From positions 434,001-498,000 of the forward strand of contig WAID01000004.1 in the NCBI GenBank assembly GCA_016584495.1: a stretch of 64,000 nucleotides of DNA, given 5' to 3'. The position numbers were made by a program, and so were the translations under genes. The notes under the pieces were generated by a model, which was not told the DNA's origin, did not search any database, and worked only from the letters and a program-made list of their open reading frames with translations. How positions within the stretch are numbered: the first letter of the stretch is position 1; each line of letters begins with the position of its first letter. The stretch comes from Celoporthe dispersa. Taxonomy: Eukaryota > Ascomycota > Sordariomycetes > Diaporthales > Cryphonectriaceae. Below, in pieces: positions 54,120 through 64,000 of this stretch.

Positions 54120-56037
54120 TTTTCCGACTTGGTCCCACCTCGAGTACTCTCCAGCCTGACACTTGTGCCAGGCTCCTTTCTCTTGATCGCTGCGTGGACT
54201 GTGGCCCAGGTTCCTGCGGCGGAGCCTCTCTTCATTCCCGGGCTCGGTCAGCTGCTCCGCGCCGTGAAAATGGTAGCCTGGTGGGCATGGCGTATCCTAT
54301 GTCTTGGGCTGGACTTGTGCACCATGTTAATCTTTTGGGTGGCCCAGTGCCAAGTTCTACGACTCTTGAACGCAGCAGCCGCCTCTTGTCTGAGCACCGG
54401 TTCAAACGCAGGCGCAGAACGCCCGGTATCGGAAGCGCTAGATTCTGATCAGGAGTATGGCGATGCTGTCGTCTCAGCCATGGCTGGCTGAAATACACAA
54501 CCTCGACCTGGTTCCACGGAGCATCCAAAATGGACATCTCATGCTGGTCATCGGCACCACAGACCACCGTCTTCTCTTGGTTTTGGCTGTCTCGCTGCAG
54601 CATATTGATCCGATTCTTCCAAAGTTACAACAAGCGACCTAGTGTGCCTAATGGGTTTGAGCCGCCTCTTGGAGCACTTTCATTCGGTACTGGCTTGCCG
54701 TTCTCGTTCTCGGCTTCACAAAGCATAGCGATGGAGTTATGGGACAAAACGATGGGGCTTTGATCCATCAGATTTGAGCATTCGAGATTGGTCAAGGAGA
54801 CGAGTATCACAGCGTTATACTCTGAACAGCAGTTGACTACATGATTCCCTCCTTGGGATCGAATACAAGGCTCTGCGGAAACATCTTTGTTATGCCTGTT
54901 GTGTCTTACCTCCCCATGGACTGCGTGAAGGATCCCCGTTTATCGTCCTCTATATGTCCCCATGACCTCGACCTTCCACGGTGACCAGGTTCGTCTCTGG
55001 GCAGGCCACAGCCTGGACTGCGAGTACACTTTGTTCAACATTCCTCTTGCTGGCCTCTCAAGGCTACTGTTGTCTAACACGTTGTCACAGAAGGGATGCA
55101 TCCTACTCGACAGTTAGACCGTACAGCGGTTCTGCGAATACGGTATCAGAATGCTCACAATGTCAGACTTCACCACAAAATCCTGTACCTCAAACTATGG
55201 GCTTCAGTGCTATAGCATTGGAGGACCACCTCATATCTCCGAAGGCTCTGTTGCTAGCTTCCAAGTGACAACAGCTAGTGAGCAGCTTCCAAGTCAGATG
55301 GCAGGCAGGCAGAAGATGTCGAGCTATGGACCTCGTCCTAGTCCATGGTGTCGTGACCCTAGCTGGTCTCTGCACAATCTCCTTATCCAGTCAGTGCAGG
55401 CCAGTGAATTTCCTTGTGGAAGTTCAAGTGTCGCGATTATTCATCTGCTGTGAGAAGGAAAGTCTGGCTTTCCTGGCAACTTTTCTCAGCCACTCCGGAG
55501 CTTGGTCTTTCTTCTCCTCCTCCTCCTCCTCTTCCTGTCTTTCTTTCTGTCTACGCAACCTGACAATCACTTTGTCTTGACTGACGCTCAGCTTTTCTTT
55601 GCGCACGCCCGGTACACGATCGTCGATACAGGCTTCCTCATCTTTGATACGAACGTCTCAGCTTTGCGATTTCTAAAAGTCTTCTGCTGCACAGAAAGCA
55701 AGAAAGTCCAGGTACCAAGGATACCATACTGAGAATATCTTCGTCCACGTCTTTGTTAACGTTCCAGATGTGCTATCAGTTCAAGCTCCTCGAGATTTTC
55801 CTCGCACGCAAGACATCATCGATCAGGTCTTCTCCCGCCCACGGAAGTCACAGCATCACGACTTCAAGCTTTCCACGCTCCAGAACGTCTAGCTATCTTT
55901 GACGAGCACCTGAGCAGCCGCTGGGCTGTACCACCGCCTCTCGACACTCATCCCCATACCACCCTCACCTTTTCCTCAAGTAACACCTCAACACACTCAT
56001 CACAGCCAAATACGTACTCCTCATAATACACGAAAAA
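54120..56037. other. gene-free 1.9-kb stretch
   Basis: A 120-residue open frame (54129-54491) begins just after the AMSH stop and has hydrophobic stretches, but no motif or promoter supports it. The rest has only short frames. The CA/CT-rich DNA at 55930-56037 is the probable leader of the next gene. Confidence 0.5.
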
Positions 56038-57009
56038 ATGCCAACCACCCCGAAGCGCAGCCAATCCTCTACAACTTCCTCCTCCTCTCCCTCCACTCCG
56101 TCTCCAACCCGCAGCCCTCCTGTGAGCCCCCAAAAGCTTGACGCCCTCCTCCGCCTTCCTAATTTCACCTTTCGCCGCCCCGTCACCCGCGGCCGGAGCA
56201 AAGGAGCCGGCACGTTCAGCCCAACCTTCCGGGCAACCATCGCCCGCGCCCTCGGCGCCGAGACCCGTACCGGTCGTGCGGGCAGACAAGTCACCGTCGC
56301 GCGGCGCGTGGGCCTTGTCTTTCGGCATGCTGTGCGCACGCACCGACTTTTTCCCTCGTTTGGGCTGGAGACGGAGCGGTTCTGGGACGCGGTTCTGGAT
56401 GGACTGAGGCGGGAGGATGGAGAGCTGGCTTCTTCTCTGAGGGGTGGGGTGGTGATGGAGGTGGTGGGAGTGTACGCTGAGGCGTACGTGAGGGAACATG
56501 GAGAGGGCGAGGGCGAGGGTGGTGGTCAGGAGGAGCAGGCAAAGGAGGAGGGGAAGAAGAAGAACGGGAGCCCGCCTGCCACACCGCCGCGAAAGGCACT
56601 CCTCGACGCCGTGCGTGAGTGGTGCGAGATCTTCCGAGAGTACCGCTGCGAGAAGACCGAGCGACTGGCGGAGAGGGATGCCCCAGCATATCCATCCCGA
56701 AAGCCAGGTGAGGCAGACAGTACTTACATCTCCCGCCTTCAAGCGGCTGCGGAGGAGGTTGCGGCCAAACATGCGCGCAAGGAGGCCAAGGCGCGGCGGG
56801 TGAAGCAGGTCTCGGAGATGGAGCACGAGAAGGACCGCATGTTGTGGTACGCGGCGATGGACCGGCTGGACGGCAAGGTGAACGAGATGGAGTGGGAGAA
56901 CCGGCTTCTGCGGGTTGGAGGCACGGAGGAGGATGACCCTTGGGTGCCGTGGAGGGTGCAGATGGAGGAGCTCGGGCTCCTTGATGAGAGTGACGAGGAC
57001 GATAGCTAG
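56038..57009 (+). CDS. hypothetical coiled-coil protein
   Basis: This is a single-exon 323-residue protein I do not recognise. The N-terminal 35 residues are Ser/Thr/Pro-rich and probably disordered. The middle has basic and helical parts (RRVGLVFRHAVRTHRLFP, GLETERFWDAVLDGLRREDG). Next comes a Gly/Glu-rich linker, then CEIFREYRCEKTERLAERDA and a heptad-like helix (about 245-305: AAEEVAAKHARKEAKARRVK and following). The end is acidic (DESDEDDS). A longer minus-strand open frame covers the same DNA, but it is Pro/Arg/Ser-rich in the way typical of antisense GC-rich sequence. Confidence 0.7.
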   Translation: MPTTPKRSQSSTTSSSSPSTPSPTRSPPVSPQKLDALLRLPNFTFRRPVTRGRSKGAGTFSPTFRATIARALGAETRTGRAGRQVTVARRVGLVFRHAVRTHRLFPSFGLETERFWDAVLDGLRREDGELASSLRGGVVMEVVGVYAEAYVREHGEGEGEGGGQEEQAKEEGKKKNGSPPATPPRKALLDAVREWCEIFREYRCEKTERLAERDAPAYPSRKPGEADSTYISRLQAAAEEVAAKHARKEAKARRVKQVSEMEHEKDRMLWYAAMDRLDGKVNEMEWENRLLRVGGTEEDDPWVPWRVQMEELGLLDESDEDDS

Positions 57010-58377
57010 GCGGGTGTGCTGTAGGGGGCGGCTGGAGAAGTCTTGACTGTTGAAGGATGGTAAACAAGAAGAAAGGGAAGGGGTGTCGTTTTGGCGAACG
57101 GCACGAGACTTCTTTGAGGGATAGCAACATGTCTCTCGAGGGAGAAGTTTATGATACGCCCAGCCACACGTCTCCTCTTTTGTTGGGCCGGTGGTTGGGC
57201 TTGTGGCATCTCTAAAGAGAAGTGGAACGTTAGACGTTCTTCTTGACGAATACATTGTAGCACCAGGTAGGCTCAATTCTAGAGCTGACAGGAAAACTTA
57301 CCTCAGCAGAAGAGACCTCATGTTCGGCTTAAACAATGTAGACCATCTGCTCCTCTACACCTTTCCAATCAACACACTCCTTTCTCTCTTCGCTACCAAG
57401 CATGGACATATACATGTCACCTCTTGGGTCCGGCAAGGTTCACCTGCCCGCTATCCACACGTCCCCTACGAGGAGAAACTGCCCCCGAACCGGATTTGAC
57501 TCTCCAGCTGTCTCACGCAGCACGAGTGGTCAATGATTAATAGGCCGAAATGAACTCTTCCCCTCTCACTCCGTGTCCTGCAGGAAATTAACTTTATAAA
57601 AAACCCCTCCTAGACTATCCTAAGCATTTTCGACCCATTCATATGTGGGAGACTCTGGATATTACTTTAATTTCCTGCGCAGGTGGTCTGATACACCTGC
57701 ATACTGTATCCTAGATTCCGGGCCTCATGAGCAGGTCGTCTGGACCTCGTTCGTTCTGTTCTTCTTCTTCTTTCCTCTCTCCGTCCAAAACAAAAAAAAG
57801 AAAAAGAAAAGAAAAGAAACAAAAGAATAGTTTGACCTTGCACTCAGGTGAGTATGGCCTTCATGACCGAGTATTATAGTTCGAAACGAGTTTAACGAAA
57901 GCCCTTCGCTCAACATATCTGAAGAAGGGCATCTTGTGAAGCATTGAGCTAGGCCCAGCACCAAATCTCTCGAAGGAGGATAAGATCTTGTACTGCACAG
58001 GGTGTGCCGATTTACTATATGCGTTTTCAAAATGTACTGAACGCTTGATCCGCTTAAAACGCCCTAGACCCCATTTTATGCCTGATAGCTTCACGTCCAG
58101 CATCATACCACCCTACGGCCCCCAGAAGCCTAATGTACAAATTGATATGTTCAGATCTCCTCCTTTAGCGCCACTATTCAAATCCCAGGATCGTTTCCTC
58201 GTTATAGTATAATAGGTCAAGCATATTATCATATTGCCGCCGTCTCAAAGGTCTCCCAACACTTGCTATGCAGGTGCCATCTCATGTGTATGCCGTTCCA
58301 TCTCCACCATCCCCCACTTCGGCAGTATAATATCCCAAGGAACTAGCTCGTCGTCTTAAAGACAGAAAGATCATGCC
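57010..58377. other. intergenic, AT-rich
   Basis: No gene. This is the convergent 3' flank of the coiled-coil gene and the dioxygenase gene, with AT-rich DNA and an A-rich run near 57790-57830. Confidence 0.5.
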
Positions 58378-59244
58378 TCAAGAGAAGAATCTGGCAGGCC
58401 AAATGTTCATAGCCGTCTTGATACCAGATTCAACAGGCAGACCAGCGTGTTTCGTCCGCACATCACCCGTCCCGTTGGCAAGCAGGTTCACCCAGAACAC
58501 CGCGTTGCCCTTGACAGGCCTCACCGCGATTCCTCCGTCCTCGTGCACCCTCCACAGCGCCTCGTCCCCTCGAGCTCGCGACTCAGCCACCGCCTTCGCC
58601 GGCGCACTCACGTTAGGGAACCACGTCTCGCCCGCGGTGCAGTCGTCCTCCAGCACAGGCAGAAACGTGGCGACACGGTTCCACGCAACGCCGTTGTGCT
58701 CTGGCAGCCTGTCCGCGCCGAACCAGTCAAAGTGTGCGTCGAAGCGCTGCCCGGGCCCATATCGCACCAGCTGCAAGGGAAGCACGTCGTCGCCCTGCGG
58801 GACGGTTAGGACCGCGCCTAGGAACGCCACGGCGCGGTCGCGTACGCACTGCGCCGCGGGGAGGTCGACGGGTAGGATGGCCGAGTGCGAGGTGCGCGCC
58901 TGGTTCTGCACTTTACCGCCGCTCTTGCGGTGGATGCCGGAGGGCTGGAAGAGGGGTTCGCCTGCCTCGAGGAGGGCGGGAATCTCGCCTGGGGCGAGGA
59001 AGTCGTGGATGTAGATCAGGAGGGGGTCGACGCTGATGATCTCGGTGGTGTAGCTGTGCGGCCTACAGGTGAAGGGCTCGAGGTCTTGCGGGTGCGGAGC
59101 GATGAGGGAGGTCAGCCAGGGTGGGAGTGGGATCGACGGCGAGGAGGAGAGGAGTATGTCGTGGTGGTGTTGGAGCAGCAGGCTCACGAGGGCTCCGAAG
59201 AGCGCTGCCGCTGCGGCTGTTAATGCCCTTGCCAACAAGGTCAT
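58378..59244 (-). CDS. prolyl 4-hydroxylase-like Fe(II)/2-oxoglutarate dioxygenase, membrane-anchored
   Basis: This is a single exon, 288 residues. An N-terminal signal anchor (residues about 3-26, ALTAAAAALFGALVSLLL) puts the enzyme in the ER or Golgi lumen. The catalytic P4Hc domain has FDAHFDWFGAD with the iron-binding His and Asp, the strand VATFLPVLEDDCTAGETWFP, and TKHAGLPVESGIKTAMNIWP with the distal His and the Lys for 2-oxoglutarate. The substrate strand LLIYIHDFLAPGEI starts the domain. In fungi the protein substrate is usually unknown, because most lack collagen. The start ATG at 59244 gives a normal anchor. Confidence 0.9.
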   Translation of the reverse strand: MTLLARALTAAAAALFGALVSLLLQHHHDILLSSSPSIPLPPWLTSLIAPHPQDLEPFTCRPHSYTTEIISVDPLLIYIHDFLAPGEIPALLEAGEPLFQPSGIHRKSGGKVQNQARTSHSAILPVDLPAAQCVRDRAVAFLGAVLTVPQGDDVLPLQLVRYGPGQRFDAHFDWFGADRLPEHNGVAWNRVATFLPVLEDDCTAGETWFPNVSAPAKAVAESRARGDEALWRVHEDGGIAVRPVKGNAVFWVNLLANGTGDVRTKHAGLPVESGIKTAMNIWPARFFS

Positions 59245-60983
59245 ATTATTAAATTATTACTGAGGCTGTTGTGAGGGACATGTTGGTCAGACCTCGTAGG
59301 AAGAAGTGCGGTAGTGGACGACGAGATATGGTGAGTCTTGTAGTATTTGTTACAGTTTATACCCTGTTACCTGATGCGGTCATAAGCATAATACAAGCGT
59401 AATACAAGCGTAGAGGAGATGTGAACCACCTTCCTCATCCGGTTTAATTGTACATACACCACTCTATGTGAAACGATGCAACCTTACTATACTGGTGATG
59501 AACGGCACTGCAGCACTGCCACTGACTTGTCCCATAGGGCACGTCAAAAAAGAAGCCCGGGGAGAAAACTCCTCATCATTGGCTCGTGCCCGTGACATGG
59601 GGCGAGAATAACATGTAATGTGGTCACATCTCATGTTTTACACATCAATTTACCCAGCAATTCCCTCGACTGAAGCAATGAATGCCCTGATTGGGCTTAC
59701 TTCGCACGCGTTCGGCTAATTCCAAGGGTGCTACTCTTCGCACCAAATTTCCTTGATCGTCGAGCTTGTTATCAGCTCTGTAGGTGCCACGTATACATGG
59801 AAGCGCCAGTAATTGCCGTTTTTTTCTTTCTTTCTTCGTGTTCTTATTTTAGCCAGGTTCTGAGAATCCCCTCTCCACTACCACAAATTTGCTACCAATT
59901 TCTCATCTAAACAGAAGGTGTATTCGCAAGAATGGATCAGCTTAATGACCAACTGGCTCACATGTCTCGCCTTAAGATCTCATCTTCTCTTTCAACAAAC
60001 TCATATATACAGCTATCTCATCTAAGGATCACAAGCTCGAGGCTAATTTGATAATATTTTTTGGGCCAGGGCTGGTCAATGACAAATGTTAGAATGCTAG
60101 CACATAGCCAAGCAAACTCTTGATGCTAGAAAAGGTTTAAGAGTTTGCTCTAAGCGTAATTAGTGCTGCTGACTCTGGAAGCATTAGATTTGCTGCCTGG
60201 TTCACAGGTCATAATTAGTAGATAGAAGCTCTGGATAGTAGGTCCATGCCATCGAGGTGGCTTTGTACATATTACAGCAATTATGGCTCCCCACAAGAGT
60301 CGGATCTAAATAGCTATGTAAGAGGATTCCACAGTTTCCCAAGTAATTCATGCTTCTTCTAGCCCAATCAAGCCTCTTGTCTGTAACTTAGGTCAAGAGC
60401 CTCAAGTGCTTCATAAGCCACTCTTTGATGTCATGAAGTCCATAAAACTTTTGTCTGTAGCAACTGAATTATAGTCTGACCCTAGGGCCCACCATTTTCA
60501 CCTCTTTAGTTTGTTTTCCCTAGGCTATTTGACCCAGTGAACTTAATTCGCCTTCAATTACATAACATCGAGCTCTAATTATTGCTGGTGTAAATTTTGC
60601 AGCTCCAGTTAGTAACTAGATCAATACCTTTCAAGCAGCTAGGATGATTAGTTTGAAGCCTCGACTTTGGCTCTACAATACTAGTTCTGTTGCACCTGGC
60701 AGTTCCTGTCCCCTTCTCTGCGTTGCTATTTGCATAGCGCTCCCCTACAACCCAGGGCAACACTTCTTGTCTTCTTCAACCTTCAAAATCTGGCTTCCGA
60801 GGCAACCTTGCGAAGAACAGACTCTTGAAGAAACCTCGCAGCATTAGATAAATACGACCGTTCTTCCTGCAATCATTGATTCCATTGCTTGGTGTTCATA
60901 TTGCACAATCTTACTCTTCCTTTCTTTCCGTTACATACCTCATTAAACCCAGCACGCGTAACGAAGGCAAGGATATAGTCAAA
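59245..60983. other. AT-rich gene-free stretch
   Basis: No gene or RNA gene is supported. The composition (especially 59700-60650) is more AT-rich than the flanks, and short open frames lack motifs. The end (60890-60980, rich in CT and CA) is the leader of the repeat-protein gene. Old transposon DNA altered by repeat-induced point mutation is one explanation, not proven. Confidence 0.5.
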
Positions 60984-61650
60984 ATGAGCCTCGGCAAAGA
61001 GTTCGTACCTTGACATTCTCGTTCTTTGATATGTCTAAAGCTGACTTTTCCTACCTTCAATTAGCAGCAACCCCGTTCATGGAAGTCGCCCAGAGTCGCC
61101 GTCCAGCGGGTACTATCCAGAGTCACCGGGCAACGGATATTTTCTAACGTCAACAGGCAAAGGATATCACCCAGTGTCTCCAAGCACGGAATATCATCAA
61201 ATACTGCCTGGGAGTAGATATTCGCCGGTATCGCCAAGCAACGGATTTTGGCCAGAATCGCCAGAGGGATATTACTCTGACTCGCCAGGCAGCAGCGGAG
61301 GTGAACGGCAGATCTGGTTGCTACAGCAGCCCTGCATCCCACGGCATCTCTGCGTGCCACAACAACAGCTACCGCTACCAGAGGTACATAGGCAAGAGCT
61401 GGACGACATCCGACACATGATACCTGCTGAGGCGCAAGCGCACACAAGCCATCGCCGTCCACGTTCACCTCCAAGGCCAACTCCTCGAGCTCAGCCACCT
61501 GGCACAGAGAAGTCTGCTGCAGACACAACACAAGAACCAAGGTTCTCTCGCCCCATAGATGGACGGAGCTGGAAACAAGCCACCAACCAGCCATCGTGGT
61601 CTCATACCAAGGCATGGACACTGCCCACAAGGGGAGAGTACTGGGGATAG
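60984..61650 (+). CDS. protein with nine-residue tandem repeats
   Basis: Two exons, 60984-61000 (MSLGK plus two bases) and from 61065, or from 61068 with the alternative acceptor; 200 or 199 residues. After the splice comes a block of about eight imperfect nonapeptides with pattern Y-x-P-x-S-P-x-x-G (for example YYPESPGNG, YHPVSPSTE, YSPVSPSNG, FWPESPEG), coded by 27-bp DNA repeats at about 61081-61290. The second half is Pro/Arg/Gln-rich (RRPRSPPRPTPRAQPPGTE) with no fold that I recognise. There is no signal peptide. The pattern recalls the Y-S-P-rich C-terminal domain of RNA polymerase II, but in nine rather than seven residues; this is resemblance only. Function unknown. Confidence 0.6.
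61081..61290 (+). repeat. 27-bp tandem repeats coding nonapeptides
   Basis: About eight degenerate 27-bp units, aligned by the TAT/TAC codon for Tyr (61111, 61138, 61165, and so on). Units share CCAGAGTC-CC, GG-AACGGATAT and TCTCCAAGC-type words. Later units diverge. The unit count depends on the alignment chosen. Confidence 0.7.
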
Positions 61651-62007
61651 CAGGCAAGGAGCCCGCGACCCAAGGCTCGTATCCGCAAATTTTTGGCCAA
61701 GGGAACGCATTGGACATTCTGAGGTGTCTACAGCCCCAAAGAGGTATCGGATCATCGAGAGAAGGACATTGATACGCGAGCTCTGGGTTTATGATGAAGC
61801 GGGAAGCATACTAGACTGTCGTCAAACACCATAGGTCCTCTGAGAGTGCAGTATGCTTTAGTCTTTGATGTTTCAAGATTTACAAGCAATGCTAAAAATG
61901 AAAATATGAAAGTTCCAGGCGTTGTAGCACAAAAGGTCGATGAATTGAGAGCTAGAAACTTGGCTTTTTCATTCTTTTTAATGATGTCTTCTTTCAAAAA
62001 CATGCCC
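61651..62007. other. intergenic between convergent genes
   Basis: 3' flanks of the repeat-protein gene and the SnoaL-like gene; nothing else is visible. Confidence 0.5.
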
Positions 62008-62493
62008 TCACTCTACAACGCTTGGGTCACCATCAACCCAAGTGATACGGACCTTGAAGCTCGTAATCTTCCATAATTTTTCCTCCTCCACCTTTACTAG
62101 ATCAAACAAGTACAGTCCGCCTGCCATATACTTCACCGCATCAGGCTGAAGGCCCTCCCCGGCCCGGAAATGCTGCGCCTGCGCCGAAGAGATCATGCGA
62201 GCCTTTGTATCCCCATCCGTGATGTTGATGCGCACGTTGGTCATGAGGTGCGTCGTGTCGAGCTTGACGATCCGGCCGAGCAGGATGTCGGAAACTATGG
62301 CCTCACGCCCTTGTGTGACATTGCCCATCAGATCGAGGTTGGCGTCCTCGGTGAAGGCGGAGGCGAACAGCTCGGGATCGTTGGTGTCGAAGCCTAGGAG
62401 AGCCCGTTGGGCGGCGTCTAGGATGGCTTCGCGGCCGGTGAGAGGAGGGTTGAGGGCTGGGGGAAGGGACCACGCGCCGTGATCCATCGTCAT
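62008..62493 (-). CDS. SnoaL/NTF2-like domain protein
   Basis: Minus strand. From the ATG at 62493 the protein has 161 residues; an in-frame ATG at 62619 would add 42 basic, polar residues (RKRKHYPHQTSRQP) unlike the family, so I choose 62493 (MTMDHGAWSLPPA). The fold is inferred from the early helix REAILDAAQRALLGFDTND, then LFASAFTEDANLDLMGN, GREAIVSDI, THLMTNVRINITD, AQHF, and a final strand pair (GLYLFDLVKVEEEKLWKITSF). SnoaL-like proteins include cyclases, isomerases and many of unknown role; the pocket cannot be assigned here. The region between the two ATGs could hold a leader. Confidence 0.8.
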   Translation of the reverse strand: MTMDHGAWSLPPALNPPLTGREAILDAAQRALLGFDTNDPELFASAFTEDANLDLMGNVTQGREAIVSDILLGRIVKLDTTHLMTNVRINITDGDTKARMISSAQAQHFRAGEGLQPDAVKYMAGGLYLFDLVKVEEEKLWKITSFKVRITWVDGDPSVVE

Positions 62494-63207
62494 TGTGAGA
62501 TCTAATGAAAGGGGTTTCTTGTAAGATGGAGGGTTTGGCTGGCGAGAAGTTTGATGAGGATAATGTTTCCGTTTTCTAAAATTGTGTTGCTCTTGAGAAT
62601 TGTCATTGTTGTCGCTCAAAGGAATAACTTTTTATTGTATCTTATATAGATCAATATACCATGTATGTCCTTAGACCCGCAATTAAGCCCGAGCAGTATC
62701 GCCGTGTAAGTCCACCGCCGAAACGTCACATCGGAGTTTGCACACCATGGCAGCCTCAACCATTTTCACAGACCATGATTCACTTCTTCCATAAGTCCTC
62801 CTTGGCATCTTTATTGCTGGCGATCGAGGTACGATGGCAAACCTGTGTGTAGGCTGCACCGCCTGATCTCTGAGACACGTCCTCAGCCCTGCCGAAGGCT
62901 GTTGTAGGCTGGCTGAGAACAGCAGCAACAAGTGTTGAGATGAACACTCGAGGACTCAGTAAAGAATTATCAAGCAAGAAGAGTTACTTACCGCCTGTGA
63001 GACTCCATTCTGAGGCTGTCGGGTCTAGTGCTCACTCAGAGGGCTCAACGTGCTGACACCGAGTTTCGAAACGGGGTTTAGGTTCAGGAGAGATAGATGA
63101 CCATCGCCGATGACAAGTGGACTTTTGGGTGCGTTGAATCCGCTATGTGGCCGATGACAACCTGACTTAAACCGTGACAATCATCTTGGTCCGGCTAACC
63201 CCCTTCA
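62494..63207. other. intergenic
   Basis: No gene is supported. It includes the possible N-terminal extension of the SnoaL-like ORF (62494-62619) and the 3' flank of the dehydrogenase gene. Confidence 0.5.
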
Positions 63208-64000
63208 TCAACTTCTGAATGCCCCCTCCACAGCCTCCAGCCCCGTCCCCACAACCTCCACCTTGACAGGCAGCTTATGCTCGCCACTCTGCACCAGTCC
63301 TGCCATGTAAGCCATCGTATCAGCCCCTCCGTCCGTCTGGAATGTCACCATCCCCATCACCTTGATATGCTTCGTCCCTTCCGGCACCGTCGCCTCTGCG
63401 GGACTGGTCACGACCTCCGAGAACAACTTTGGCCCTTCCGCCCGCAGCGCCTGCAGAATTTGTGGCTGCTGCGCTACAGCCCCGACACAGTCAAGAACAG
63501 CATCGAATCCGGCCCTTGCAGGGCTGGCTGCCTTGAGCGCATCGGCACTGCCCTGATCGGCACGGGCGATGCAGGCCGAGGCGCCTAGGTCGCTGGTCAG
63601 GAAACCGTGGTGCTGTGGAGAGCTGGTCGTGACGATGGTGGCGGAGGCGCCGAGGGCCCTGCGCAGGAGCTGAATGGCGTGGCCTCCGACAGCGGAACTG
63701 CCACCGATGATCAGTATGGACCTCGGGGCGGTGGTCTCGTCGAGCTTGGTGGCTCCTAGGCACGGGAGAGGGACTCCGAGGCCGACGATGATGGCGGCTG
63801 CAGCAGTGACGAAGCAGATCCTGTTCCGGATATGGATGTCAGTCAGGTCGTGTCTTTCTGCACAAGGTCTGCGAAGCGGTGGGTCGTATTCGTGAAGAGA
63901 CCAGGGCGGGAGTGTCAACTTACGGAATCGAGGCAGCCTCCTCAAAGGTCAGCGAAGAAGGTTTCTTCGCGACCGCCCTTCCGAGACCACAACGAACTCC
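63208..64000 (-). CDS. MDR-family zinc-type alcohol dehydrogenase/enoyl reductase, 5' end outside window
   Basis: A partial gene on the minus strand. Exon 64000-63924 reads VAKKPSSLTFEEAASIP and continues beyond the window. An intron 63923-63821 (GTAAGT...ACAG) leads to exon 63820-63208. Together they give the C-terminal two-thirds of a medium-chain reductase: the entry helix FVTAAAAIIVGLGVPLP, the Rossmann nucleotide site SILIIGGSSAVGGHAIQLLR, TTSSPQHHGFLTSDLGA, FDAVLDCVGA, then the substrate-domain end KVEVVGTGLEAVEGAF. The zinc-ligand region is not in view. Relatives include CipB-like and trans-acting enoyl reductase proteins. Substrate unknown. It differs from the reductase at 21822, being of another branch. 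Confidence 0.85.

Noticed and set aside
54129..54491. 120-residue hydrophobic plus-strand frame after the AMSH-type gene
   Set aside because: It starts 10 bases after the stop codon, has no promoter space and no recognisable motif; most likely 3' flank.
55948..57276. 442-residue minus-strand open frame over the coiled-coil gene
   Set aside because: It is Pro/Arg/Ser/His-rich without a domain, as antisense GC-rich DNA usually reads; the plus-strand protein has a coherent helix pattern.
1..64000. CRISPR arrays, prophage, operon-like or bacterial features
   Set aside because: None seen. Introns, leader sequences, tRNA intron and gene families are those of an ascomycete nucleus.

Overview
This is a stretch of nuclear genome from a filamentous ascomycete, most likely a Sordariomycete. 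The evidence is short introns (about 60-180 nt, GTRNGT donors, CTRAC-like branch points), 5' leaders rich in CT and CA, intron-split ribosomal protein genes, a ubiquitin-eS31 fusion, an intron-containing nuclear tRNA, and secreted plant-wall and chitin enzymes including one with a fungal-type CBM1. Species cannot be fixed from sequence alone. Genes are single-transcription units on both strands, not operons.

Layout. 1-7.9 kb: a hexapeptide sugar O-acetyltransferase (2.2-3.3 kb), a T33 tract, then a broken membrane-protein-like locus (4.3-5.6 kb). 7.9-12.1 kb: an arylsulfotransferase-family membrane protein and a coiled-coil protein of unknown function. 12.1-14.8 kb is almost gene-free, with weak traces of a decayed gene on the minus strand. 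14.8-25.5 kb is mostly enzymes: a secreted SurE-type phosphatase, a small acidic protein (minus), a GH11 xylanase, an RraA/HMG-aldolase-like protein, a gluconokinase, an MDR-type reductase with a frameshift, and a CBM1-CE2 carbohydrate esterase. At 26.0 kb lies a tRNA-Gly(GCC) gene with an intron.

27.5-38.4 kb: a PNS1/CTL-type transporter, a small HTH protein, a major facilitator transporter and a SAM-dependent methyltransferase, separated by gene-free stretches of 2-3 kb. 38.8-54.1 kb is a dense housekeeping block: RPS26 and ubiquitin-eS31 (divergent), a GH18 chitinase, NOP56, VPS4 and prefoldin subunit 6 (divergent), an unknown protein, and an AMSH-type JAMM deubiquitinase. VPS4 and AMSH both act in the ESCRT/endosomal pathway. 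54.1-64 kb is sparser: an unknown coiled-coil protein, a prolyl-4-hydroxylase-like membrane dioxygenase, a protein with a nine-residue tandem repeat, a SnoaL/NTF2-like protein, and an MDR dehydrogenase cut by the window end.

The most unusual items are the nine-residue repeat protein at 61.0-61.7 kb, a retainable intron that would add a Leu/Val-rich segment to the PNS1-like transporter, and three conserved genes each broken by one base in a homopolymer. The last pattern is more likely sequencing or assembly error than biology. I found no convincing new multi-gene system, CRISPR array, prophage or intact transposon.
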